Positions 16,483 to 24,103 of a stretch of DNA of 64,000 bases are shown here, in pieces. The position numbers were made by a program, and so were the translations under genes. The DNA comes from Ruegeria lacuscaerulensis (GTDB lineage: Bacteria > Pseudomonadota > Alphaproteobacteria > Rhodobacterales > Rhodobacteraceae): assembly GCF_013031245.1 (NCBI RefSeq), contig NZ_WPZL01000010.1:1-64000 (forward strand), read 5' to 3'. Within the stretch, counting starts at the first letter, position 1; every line of letters starts with the position of its first letter. The notes beneath the pieces were generated by a model. That model was not told the DNA's origin. It saw nothing but the letters and a program-made list of their open reading frames with translations, and made no database searches.

Positions 16483-17148
16483 ATGGATTGGAGATGGGAT
16501 TTTACCTTTGACGTGGTGCTGCCCCGGATGTGGGAAGCGGCAGGCGTCACTGTTTGGGCTACCGTGGCCAGCTTTGCTTTCGCGCTGGTCGGCGGGCTGA
16601 TCCTGATGCTGCTGAAAACGCACCGCTCGATATGGGTCAGCCGTCCGGCGACCGAAGTGATCGAGGTGATCCGGGCAACGCCGCTGCTGGTACAGATCTT
16701 CTTTCTGTTCTTCCTGCTGCCCGAAATCGGCATCACCCTGCCGCCGCTGACCACTGGCATTCTAGCGATCGGCATCTACAATTCGGCCCTGTGCGCCGAG
16801 GTCTACCGCGCCGGGTTTCAGGCCGTGCCAAAGGGGCAGTGGGAAGCTTGCATCGCGCTGAACATGTCGCCTTACCGGACATTCCGGAATGTGATCATTC
16901 CACAATCGCTGCCGCCGATCATTCCGGCGCTTGGCAACTATCTGGTGGCGATCTTCAAGGAAACGCCGCTGTTGTCCTTTGTGGCCGTGGCGGAAATCAT
17001 GCAAGTGTCGAAACTGATCGGCGCCGAGTATTACCGGTTCACCGAAGCGATCACTATCGCCGGAATTTTCTTCCTGGTCATGAGCCTGATCGCGGCGTTC
17101 GGCATTCGTCTTGTTGAAAACTACGTCAAGAGGAGCATCCTGCATTGA
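16483..17148 (+). CDS. ehuD: Polar amino acid/ectoine-type ABC permease, EhuD-like
   Basis: 221 residues, about five membrane helices, EAA loop EVYRAGFQAVPKGQWEACIALNMSPYRTFRNVIIPQSLPPIIPA. It is the second permease of the importer, directly after the first and overlapping the ATPase start. The N-terminus MDWRWDFTFDVVLPRMWEAAG is typical of the second permease in Ehu/His-type systems. Confidence 0.82.
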   Translation: MDWRWDFTFDVVLPRMWEAAGVTVWATVASFAFALVGGLILMLLKTHRSIWVSRPATEVIEVIRATPLLVQIFFLFFLLPEIGITLPPLTTGILAIGIYNSALCAEVYRAGFQAVPKGQWEACIALNMSPYRTFRNVIIPQSLPPIIPALGNYLVAIFKETPLLSFVAVAEIMQVSKLIGAEYYRFTEAITIAGIFFLVMSLIAAFGIRLVENYVKRSILH

Positions 17149-17921
17149 CCCATCCCATGATTCAATTCGACAAGGTCGTTAAGGCCTACGGGGCGTTGCA
17201 GGTTTTGAAAGACCTGGATTTCTCAGTCGACAGGGGCGAAGTCGTCTCGATTATCGGCCCGTCCGGCTCGGGCAAAACCACCGTTCTGCGCGTCCTGATG
17301 ACTCTTGAAGGTATTCAGGGCGGCACTATGTTCGTCGACGGTGAGCCGCTAAACAAAATGAACATGGACGGTCAGCTTGTCGATGCGTCCAAGGCGCATA
17401 TCCGGCGTATTCGGTCCAAAATCGGCATGGTGTTCCAGAACTTCAACCTGTTCCCACACATGACGGCGCTTGAGAATTGTAACGAAAGCCCAATCTATAC
17501 GCAGGGCAAATCCAAGGCCGAGGCAACCGAAGAGTCGATGCGTCTGCTCGAGATGGTCGGGCTGGCGGATAAGTCTGGCCATTATCCCAGTCAGTTGTCG
17601 GGCGGCCAGCAGCAGCGGGTCGCCATCGCTCGGACGCTAGCGATGCATCCCGAAATTCTGCTGTTTGACGAACCGACCTCGGCTCTGGACCCGGAAATGG
17701 TGGGTGAGGTGCTGCAGGTGATCCGCGATCTGGCCAAATCGGGCAAGTACACGATCCTGCTAGTCACGCACCAGATGGGATTTGCCCGCGAAGTATCCGA
17801 CCGCGTCTGCTTTTTTGACGGCGGCAAGATGGTCGAACAGGGCAAGCCGGATGACGTTTTCGGAAACCCGCAAAACGCACGTCTGCAACAGTTCCTGTCG
17901 AAGGTTCTGGAGGCCGGATGA
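17145..17921 (+). CDS. ehuA: Polar amino acid/ectoine-type ABC ATP-binding protein, EhuA-like
   Basis: 258 residues with Walker A GPSGSGKTTVLRVL, Q-loop (MVFQNFNLFPHMTALEN), signature LSGGQQQRVAIARTLAM, Walker B ILLFDEPTSALDPE and switch histidine (LLVTHQMGFARE). The likely start is TTG 17145, coupled to the permease stop and 9 bases from AGAGGAG; ATG 17157 is the alternative. The stop overlaps the amidase start. It energises the importer. Confidence 0.87.
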   Translation: MTHPMIQFDKVVKAYGALQVLKDLDFSVDRGEVVSIIGPSGSGKTTVLRVLMTLEGIQGGTMFVDGEPLNKMNMDGQLVDASKAHIRRIRSKIGMVFQNFNLFPHMTALENCNESPIYTQGKSKAEATEESMRLLEMVGLADKSGHYPSQLSGGQQQRVAIARTLAMHPEILLFDEPTSALDPEMVGEVLQVIRDLAKSGKYTILLVTHQMGFAREVSDRVCFFDGGKMVEQGKPDDVFGNPQNARLQQFLSKVLEAG

Positions 17922-19345
17922 TAACGTTAGCCGCACAGCAATCTAACCGGAATTCAGGCCTCTACCCGGATGCAGTGGCGCTGCGCGCCGCCATGGCGCG
18001 CCACGAAGTGTCCGCGCGGGATGCGCTGGAGGCCTGTTTTGCGGTGATTGACGCGCGCAACGATGCCGTCAACGCGATCGTCTATCAGGACAGGCAGGGC
18101 GCGCGGGTTCAGGCCGATGTCTGCGACCGCACAGGTGACGCCATCGGCCCGCTCCACGGTGTTCCGGTCACCATAAAAGAATGTTTCGATTGGGCTGGGC
18201 ACCCGACAACCTGGGGCGACCCAGCGCGGGCGAACCATCTGGTGCGTGAAGATTCTGCGGTTGTTGCCCGCCTGAAACAGGCAGGCGCCGTCATTGTCGG
18301 AAAAACCAATATTCCCCCATACCTGTCGGATTGGGAAACGGCGAACCCCTTGTTCGGGCCTACACGCAACCCGCATGATCCAGACCGCAGCGCGGGCGGG
18401 TCCTCCGGCGGGTCGGCGGCGGCGGTGGCCAGCGGCATGTCCTACATTGACATCGGCAGCGATCAGGGTGGTTCAATCCGCTATCCGGCGCATTGCTGTG
18501 GTGTTTTCGGCTTGAAGCCGAGCTGGGGTGAAATCTCGCTTGCTGGGCACAGCCCACTAAACGAACTCCGCGAACCTGACATCGGAGCGGCAGGCCCCTT
18601 GGCCCGTTCGGTCCGCGATATCGCACTGGCGTTATCGGTTCTGCGCACCAAGGCCGCCCCAGACAAAAGAAGCGTTTCCAAAAAAATCAAAATCGCACAG
18701 TTGCCGACGCAGTCAGGCTGCCCGATTGACAAACGTTATCAGCGCGTGCTGGACAAGTTCGCAGACCATCTGCGCAGTACCGGGGCAACCGTTGTCCAGG
18801 CGCAGCCCGATATTGATTTCGACCGGGCGACTGAGTTGATGAACTTGTTGGTTCGTGCGGAAACCTCGCGCAAATCCGAACTTGTTGCAGATTATCGCGC
18901 CCGACAGCAGTTGGAACTCGCTACAAATAACAAGTTTGCGGAACTCAACGCAACGGGCACCGCCCTGAGTCATCGGGACTGGCTGATCCTCCATGAGGAG
19001 AGGTTGGAGATGTGCCGGAGGGTGGCCCAATTTTTTGAGGAGTTCGATGTTCTTTTGTGCCCATCGGCCGTGGGGCCGGCACCCCCGTTCCGTGTCGCCA
19101 ATGACGCGACAGACCGGACCGTGCCTGTGAACGGTGTTGAAATGCCTATTCTGAAGCTTCACATGCTGTATATGCTGGGCAGTTTGCTGTATCTGCCCGC
19201 GTGCGTCATGCCCACCGGCGACCGATTTGAGGGAATGCCGGTTGGAGTGCAACTTGTCGGAGCATTCGGCAGCGACGATATTTTGCTTGCGGCCGCCAGC
19301 GCGTTCAACGGTTCCGGTGTCATTCAAATGGGAAGTGGATTATGA
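17918..19345 (+). CDS. Amidase-signature-family hydrolase
   Basis: 475 residues of the amidase signature family. The Ser-cisSer-Lys triad is recognisable: Lys in GVPVTIKECFDWAG, the Gly/Ser-rich SAGGSSGGSAAAVASGM and the nucleophile in SDQGGSIRYPAHCCGVFGLKPS. It hydrolyses an amide bond; the substrate is unknown. Its start overlaps the ATPase stop by 4 bases and its stop overlaps the GntR start by 4 bases, so it belongs to the importer operon. That suggests the imported compound, or a product of it, contains an amide. No amidase is part of the standard ectoine pathway, which makes the locus unusual. Confidence 0.85.
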   Translation: MITLAAQQSNRNSGLYPDAVALRAAMARHEVSARDALEACFAVIDARNDAVNAIVYQDRQGARVQADVCDRTGDAIGPLHGVPVTIKECFDWAGHPTTWGDPARANHLVREDSAVVARLKQAGAVIVGKTNIPPYLSDWETANPLFGPTRNPHDPDRSAGGSSGGSAAAVASGMSYIDIGSDQGGSIRYPAHCCGVFGLKPSWGEISLAGHSPLNELREPDIGAAGPLARSVRDIALALSVLRTKAAPDKRSVSKKIKIAQLPTQSGCPIDKRYQRVLDKFADHLRSTGATVVQAQPDIDFDRATELMNLLVRAETSRKSELVADYRARQQLELATNNKFAELNATGTALSHRDWLILHEERLEMCRRVAQFFEEFDVLLCPSAVGPAPPFRVANDATDRTVPVNGVEMPILKLHMLYMLGSLLYLPACVMPTGDRFEGMPVGVQLVGAFGSDDILLAAASAFNGSGVIQMGSGL

Positions 19346-20028
19346 AAGAGCTCCTCAACTACGGCGATGGCCCCAAAGCGATCTATGAGATTTTGAAAAG
19401 ACAGATTATCGCGGGTGAATGGGAACCGGGCCAAGAGCTAAAGATCATGCCATTGGCATCCGAGATGGATGTCTCGATCGTCCCACTGCGGGAAGCAGTA
19501 AGAATGCTGGCCTCGGAAAACCTGATCGAGCTGCGCCCCCGCCGTAGTCCGATCATCGCACGCATCGACGTTCGGGACCTTGTGGAAATGAATCAGATTC
19601 GCGGCGCTTTGGAGCCAATTATTTTGGCGGACGCCGTCCCAAGGCATACCGCGAAAACCCTAAAAGATTGTGAAAAAGTTCTGAACCGAACTGCGAAGGT
19701 CAAAGACCCGTGGGAAATGGTGAAGCTGAATAAGGATTTCCATCTTACGTTGCTGGGTCCGTCGCGGCTGCAACGGTCGCTGGACATCGTTTCAGATCAG
19801 TATGACGGTATAGCACGGCTGACACAGTTTCGCGTGGTCACGCATGAAAATCAGCTGGAGAAACTGCACAGCGAACATGCTCGAATCCTCGATGCGGCCA
19901 AAAGCGGCGACGTTGCCGCCGCAGTTGCGGAAATGACCTCGCATATTGATCAAGCTACGACACGCGCTGCGAAGGAACTGACCGAAGCAGAAAACAAGGA
20001 CGATTTGTCTGTCACCGACACCGCCTGA
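19342..20028 (+). CDS. GntR-family regulator, FCD subfamily
   Basis: 228 residues. An N-terminal winged helix-turn-helix (about 10-75: IYEILKRQIIAGEWEPGQELKIMPLASEMDVSIVPLREAVRMLASENLIEL) is followed by an FCD ligand domain in which metal/ligand histidines are plausible (DFHLTLLG, LHSEHARILDA). It is translationally coupled to the amidase and precedes the GMC oxidoreductase. It is the best candidate for the protein that reads the two ATAATATATTAT palindromes at 13509 and 23244. The effector may be a pathway intermediate. Confidence 0.87.
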   Translation: MKELLNYGDGPKAIYEILKRQIIAGEWEPGQELKIMPLASEMDVSIVPLREAVRMLASENLIELRPRRSPIIARIDVRDLVEMNQIRGALEPIILADAVPRHTAKTLKDCEKVLNRTAKVKDPWEMVKLNKDFHLTLLGPSRLQRSLDIVSDQYDGIARLTQFRVVTHENQLEKLHSEHARILDAAKSGDVAAAVAEMTSHIDQATTRAAKELTEAENKDDLSVTDTA

Positions 20029-20064
20029 TCTATCGATCAGAGGTGCATCTACAACGAAGTCAAA

Positions 20065-21711
20065 ATGCAAACAGAATATGATTTCATCGTGGTCGGCTCG
20101 GGTAGCGCCGGGGCAATCATTGCGGCCAGGTTGGCCGAAGACAGCAGCAACAAAGTACTGTTGCTGGAAGCGGGACCGAAGGACTCCAGTCTGTTGTTTC
20201 ATGTGCCTGCGGCCATGCGCTATGCCTACAACGCTCCGAAATACAACTGGAACTTTGAAACCGAGCCCGAGCCTTATCTGAACGACCGGGTACTGGTGCA
20301 ACCGCGTGGCAAGGTGCTGGGCGGATCCAGCTCGATCAACGGTCAATTGTATCTGCGCGGCCACCCGATGGATTACGAAGGCTGGGCCGAAGGCGGCGCG
20401 CGCGGATGGTCCTACTCCGAGGTTCTGCCCTATTTCAAGCGGCTGGAAACCCGCGTGGACGGTAATACTGAATACCAGGGCCACGACGGACCTATCCGCG
20501 CTTCGACCATGGGCTCGGACGATCCGTTGACGCAGGCATTTCTGAAGGCGGGCGAAGAAGCAGGATACTGCCGCACTGACGATGTAAATGGCGGCCAGCA
20601 GGACGGCTTCGGATATCTGCCCAAGAACGTTTCTGAAGGACGCCGGTCGTCGACCGCGCATTGCTACCTACGCAATCCGCCAAAAAATCTGGACATTCAG
20701 ACCGGATGCACAGTCCGCAACCTGATCATTGAAAACAAAGTCGCCAAAGGTGTGCGTTATGTGCAGAGCGAGCGCGAGATTGCCGCTACCGCCCGGCGCG
20801 AGGTCGTGCTGTCTGCCGGGGCCTTCAATAGCCCTACGATCCTGATGCATTCAGGGATCGGTCCGGCTGCACAGCTGCGCGAGCATAGTATCGAGGTGGT
20901 TCACGACCTGCCCGGTGTCGGCGAGAACCTGATGGACCATCCCCTGACTTCCCTGCAAGTGAAATGCACTCAGCCGGTCACGCTCTATCGGCATCTGAAT
21001 CTCTTCAGCCAGGCCAAAGGGGTGATTGACTGGGCGCTGACCCGCACGGGCTTGCTTGCCAACAACCATTTTGACGCGGTCTGTTTTCTTCGTACCAAAG
21101 CCGGGGTGCGTTTCCCCAATATGCAGATCGCATTGTTTCAGATTGCGGTTGCCGAAGGGTCTGCGGAATTCATCAAAGAACACGCCTACCAATTGCAATT
21201 CACCAACCAGCGTCCAAAAAGCCGTGGATACGTCAAGCTGGCTTCAAACGATCCTTTCACCTCCCCGCGCATCCGTTACAACATGCTGGCACACCCGGAG
21301 GATGTCGAAGAACTGAAAGCGGGTCTGCGTTTGTCGAGAGAACTGGCGCAGCAACCTTCGCTGGCCAACTTCACCGGAGACGAAATCTTCCCTGGACAAC
21401 AGGTGCAGAGTGAATCCGATATCGAGAACTGGCTAAGGGAAAACTGCCATTCTTCTTACCATCCGTCCGGCACCTGTAAGATGGGAGTTGATGAGATGGC
21501 TGTTGTTGATCCGGAATGTCGGGTCCATGGCATTGACAATCTGCGTGTTGCGGACGCGTCAATCATGCCGGTGATCCCGTCAGCCAACCTTAACTGCCCG
21601 ACAATGATGATTGGTGAAAAGGCTTCGGACATGATCCTTGGTAAAGACCCGCTGCTTCCGTCGAACCTTCCCTATTTCTCGGATCCGAACTGGGAAACCG
21701 CGCAGCGCTAA
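20065..21711 (+). CDS. GMC-family FAD-dependent alcohol (choline-type) dehydrogenase
   Basis: 548 residues of the GMC oxidoreductase family. The N-terminal FAD-binding loop is VVGSGSAGAIIAARLAED..VLLLEAG; GMC signature 1 is near GKVLGGSSSINGQLYLRGHP. The catalytic histidine region reads CHSSYHPSGTCKMG, and the second active-site residue is Asn in PSANLNCPTMMIGEKA. Members oxidise primary alcohols (choline, glucose and others) to aldehydes. Its product would suit the convergent aldehyde dehydrogenase that shares the palindrome operator. A small CTGATC/GATCAG hairpin lies just upstream at 20026-20041. Confidence 0.88.
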   Translation: MQTEYDFIVVGSGSAGAIIAARLAEDSSNKVLLLEAGPKDSSLLFHVPAAMRYAYNAPKYNWNFETEPEPYLNDRVLVQPRGKVLGGSSSINGQLYLRGHPMDYEGWAEGGARGWSYSEVLPYFKRLETRVDGNTEYQGHDGPIRASTMGSDDPLTQAFLKAGEEAGYCRTDDVNGGQQDGFGYLPKNVSEGRRSSTAHCYLRNPPKNLDIQTGCTVRNLIIENKVAKGVRYVQSEREIAATARREVVLSAGAFNSPTILMHSGIGPAAQLREHSIEVVHDLPGVGENLMDHPLTSLQVKCTQPVTLYRHLNLFSQAKGVIDWALTRTGLLANNHFDAVCFLRTKAGVRFPNMQIALFQIAVAEGSAEFIKEHAYQLQFTNQRPKSRGYVKLASNDPFTSPRIRYNMLAHPEDVEELKAGLRLSRELAQQPSLANFTGDEIFPGQQVQSESDIENWLRENCHSSYHPSGTCKMGVDEMAVVDPECRVHGIDNLRVADASIMPVIPSANLNCPTMMIGEKASDMILGKDPLLPSNLPYFSDPNWETAQR

Positions 21712-21734
21712 GGATATAGGCAAAGGGCGTAAAA

Positions 21735-21759
21735 AAAGGGCAGCCGGTGGCCACCCTTT
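21735..21759. terminator. Bidirectional terminator between convergent genes
   Basis: AAAGGG (21735-21740) pairs with CCCTTT (21754-21759), with inner GCC/GGC pairing around a short loop. A run of A on the left acts as the T-run for the minus-strand gene. It lies between the stop of the GMC gene (21711) and the stop of the aldehyde dehydrogenase gene (21781), so it can end both transcripts. Confidence 0.65.
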
Positions 21760-21780
21760 CCAGTTTTGGGGGAGTTAAAT

Positions 21781-23199
21781 TCACGATTTTGTGGCAGTCA
21801 GGCGTGGGAATAGATACTCCTGAACCGCTGCCTCGCCGCCGACGCAGCCCAAACCACTGATCTTTAGGCCACCGAACGGGACGTCAATATACGCTGTGGT
21901 CAATTGGTTGACCGCGACGCTACCGACCTGCAAGCGGGCCGCCACAGCTTCGGCTTCAACTTGATCGGGGCCGTAGACATACCCGGACAGACCCAATTCA
22001 CAATTGTTGGATCGTGCGATGACTTCTTCTAAGTCGTCATAAGGTGCGATACAGGCGATGGGCCCAAAAACCTCTTCGGCCATGCCCAGGGCGTCATCGG
22101 GTACGTTTGCGAACACGCGGGGCGGGGAATAGAAGCCTTTGTTCTGTGTTGCAGGTTCGTTCAGTACAGCCGTGGCCCCTTTGGCCAGCGCGTCGGCTGC
22201 GATCTTGTCCATAGTACGCACCCGCTCCATATTCGCCAGCGGCCCCATGGTCGTGTTTTTGTCACTGCCATCGCCCAGAACCAGCTTGCGGGCATATTCG
22301 CCAGCGGCTGCGGCAAAGGCGTCATGCTGATCGCGGTTCACATAGATCCGGTTGGGCGCGGTGCAGACCTGCCCAGCGTTCCAGAACCGTTTCGAGATCA
22401 GCGAAGCCGCAACGTCTTCTACATTCGAACCCGGCAGCACGATTGCCGGCGCGTTTCCACCCAGTTCCAGCGTGCAGCGCATGATCTCTGCGCCACATTG
22501 TGACGCCAGTTCGCGTCCGACATTGACGGAACCGGTATAGGACAAATGCCGCATCGCCGGATGCTTGATCAAGCGGGCCGAAAGTTTGGAGGAGGCGCCC
22601 ATGACCAAATTAACCGCCCCGCCAGGCAGGCCGGCCTCGTTAATATTCTCGACCAGCATAGCAACCGAAGAAGGGGTGTCGTTATTTGCCAGCACCACCA
22701 CCGTGCATCCTGCCGCCAGCGCAGGTGCGATATGAACAGCAGCGGTCTCCACGGGAAAGTTCCAAGTGGTGATAACGATCACTGGCCCAACTGGCACCAT
22801 GTCGATGGTGCGCCGTGCGCCGTGGCCCGGGCGTTCGTACGAGAAGGGCATGGTATCCGCCATTTCGGCAAAATGCTCGAACATTCCGACGACACCAGAC
22901 ATCTCGAGCCGCGCTTCATCCAGAGGTTTGCCTTGTTCAAGCGTGATCTGCTCAGCCAGCTTTTCGGACGCGTCCTTCACGCGGGCTGCAATGTCGTCCA
23001 GTATTCTTGCACGGTCTTTAGGCGCGACACGTGACCAACTTTCGAAAGCACGTGCAGCGGCCTTGGCAGCATGATCGACGTCTTCTTCGGAGGCGCAAAT
23101 AAACTCGTCAAATGGTTGTCCAAGTGCGGGGTTTACAAGTGGAAGGATGTCGCGCTCGTCAGCGGGAATTCTGGTGTTGTCGATGATCGGATGAAACAT
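21781..23199 (-). CDS. NAD(P)-dependent aldehyde dehydrogenase
   Basis: 472 residues of the ALDH superfamily. The catalytic Glu is in CTLELGGNAPAIV and the catalytic Cys in WNAGQVCTAPNRIYV. The cofactor-site WNFPVETAAVHIAPALAAG and the C-terminal PFGGLKISG motif are present. It lies outside the importer operon on the opposite strand, but its promoter holds the same palindrome as the DoeA/EutC promoter, so it is likely co-regulated. It would oxidise an aldehyde produced by the GMC enzyme, or fill the place of aspartate-semialdehyde dehydrogenase (DoeC). Confidence 0.88.
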   Translation of the reverse strand: MFHPIIDNTRIPADERDILPLVNPALGQPFDEFICASEEDVDHAAKAAARAFESWSRVAPKDRARILDDIAARVKDASEKLAEQITLEQGKPLDEARLEMSGVVGMFEHFAEMADTMPFSYERPGHGARRTIDMVPVGPVIVITTWNFPVETAAVHIAPALAAGCTVVVLANNDTPSSVAMLVENINEAGLPGGAVNLVMGASSKLSARLIKHPAMRHLSYTGSVNVGRELASQCGAEIMRCTLELGGNAPAIVLPGSNVEDVAASLISKRFWNAGQVCTAPNRIYVNRDQHDAFAAAAGEYARKLVLGDGSDKNTTMGPLANMERVRTMDKIAADALAKGATAVLNEPATQNKGFYSPPRVFANVPDDALGMAEEVFGPIACIAPYDDLEEVIARSNNCELGLSGYVYGPDQVEAEAVAARLQVGSVAVNQLTTAYIDVPFGGLKISGLGCVGGEAAVQEYLFPRLTATKS

Positions 23200-23243
23200 T
23201 TTTGCCTCTTGGCGGGTGCAAATCAGATTTTCAGTAATACAAT

Positions 23244-23255
23244 ATAATATATTAT
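23244..23255. promoter_or_regulatory. AT-rich palindrome, site 2 (candidate GntR/FCD operator)
   Basis: ATAATATATTAT, identical to site 1 at 13509-13520, lies 45 bases upstream of the aldehyde dehydrogenase start (23199, minus strand). Outer ACAA and TTGT flanks add imperfect symmetry. The exact 12-base match at two promoters within 10 kb links them as one regulon; the binding protein is inferred, not shown. Confidence 0.55.
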
Positions 23256-23352
23256 TTGTCTACTTTGTATTCTGATGCAATCGCTGCGGAAACAGCAACA
23301 CGTGGAGAGAAACGCGACGGTTATTAGCCCATAGAAAAGGCCTGCATGAAAG

Positions 23353-23493
23353 GGATGTGTCGCAAACTTCTTGCGAGTGAAAAGGTCACCTTTCTCTAGA
23401 CACACTTATCCTACGAGTTGAACGAACAGCTGAAACCCGGTCATTCCTGTGTCGGGGAACTGATGCTTCCTGATCATATTGGCTACTTCGATA
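23353..23493 (-). mobile_element. IS6-family remnant: right end and transposase C-terminus
   Basis: The minus strand reads IEVANMIRKHQFPDTGMTGF then QLFVQLVG and a stop at 23406-23408, which is the C-terminal tail of an IS6-type transposase (compare GIEVANMIRK in the intact copy). Beyond the stop lies an IS end that reads inward from 23353 as GGATGTGTCGCAAACTTC. Everything upstream in the gene is missing, replaced at 23494 by a sequence with another IS-like end. Confidence 0.75.
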
Positions 23494-23498
23494 GGTTC

Positions 23499-23684
23499 TG
23501 TCGCAAATTTTTTTGAGCAGAATATTATTCTGATAGTCACCATGAGAGGAGGCGAAAGAGGACCAGCATAGGTGTAATTTGGCCTCTAATCACTCAGTTT
23601 CGGCCATCAATTCGGCTTCTCGCTGAGTACAAACGGAACGATTTCCTAGTTTTTGACAGCTCCGAGAAAATTTGCGACACAACA
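23499..23684. mobile_element. Possible MITE-like element with IS6-type ends (about 186 bp)
   Basis: The left side reads GTTCTGTCGCAAATTTTTTT (start about 23495) and the right side, on the minus strand, reads TTGTGTCGCAAATTTTCT (end about 23684). These terminal repeats share TGTCGCAAATTTT. The interior has no coding frame. It directly truncates the IS6 remnant to its left. It could be an internally deleted IS or a chance pairing of two solo ends; the boundaries are approximate. Confidence 0.4.
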
Positions 23685-24103
23685 TATTTTTTGCGCGTGA
23701 GGACGATTAATGGAAGGCTACGCAACTGGCAATGGAAATAGGACTTGTTCGACACAAGTTGTTTTCGACTGGGTATTGTTGTATAAATATAGGCTAAATT
23801 GGTGCCAATTCTCGCATGTAGCCCGTTACAATCAATAAATGTTTGGAACTACTGCGCTGATGCGAAAAAGCATTTGAGCGAGGCCCATTGAAGTGGAACG
23901 TTGAACTGCAATATTTTGAATTGTTTTTTTATTCTGACCGCCGCCTGGACCTGCGGAAATACAACGGCATCTCCATAATACACTGCCTCTGACCATGGGT
24001 TGTTAACACCAATGGGGCTGCATTGTCGTAGAAGACGGCAATCTCTTTTTGGCGCCGCAATACAAGCCGGCGGCGTCGGAATTCTATGCAAAGGAGCGAC
24101 ACG
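23685..24103. other. AT-rich leader before the tectonin/hydrolase cassette
   Basis: About 420 bases with no credible gene on either strand. The first half is distinctly AT-rich (runs such as ATATTTTTTGCG and TTGTTTTTTTATTCTG) compared with the coding DNA on both sides. It must hold the promoter of the following gene, but I cannot identify one with confidence. Confidence 0.45.
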
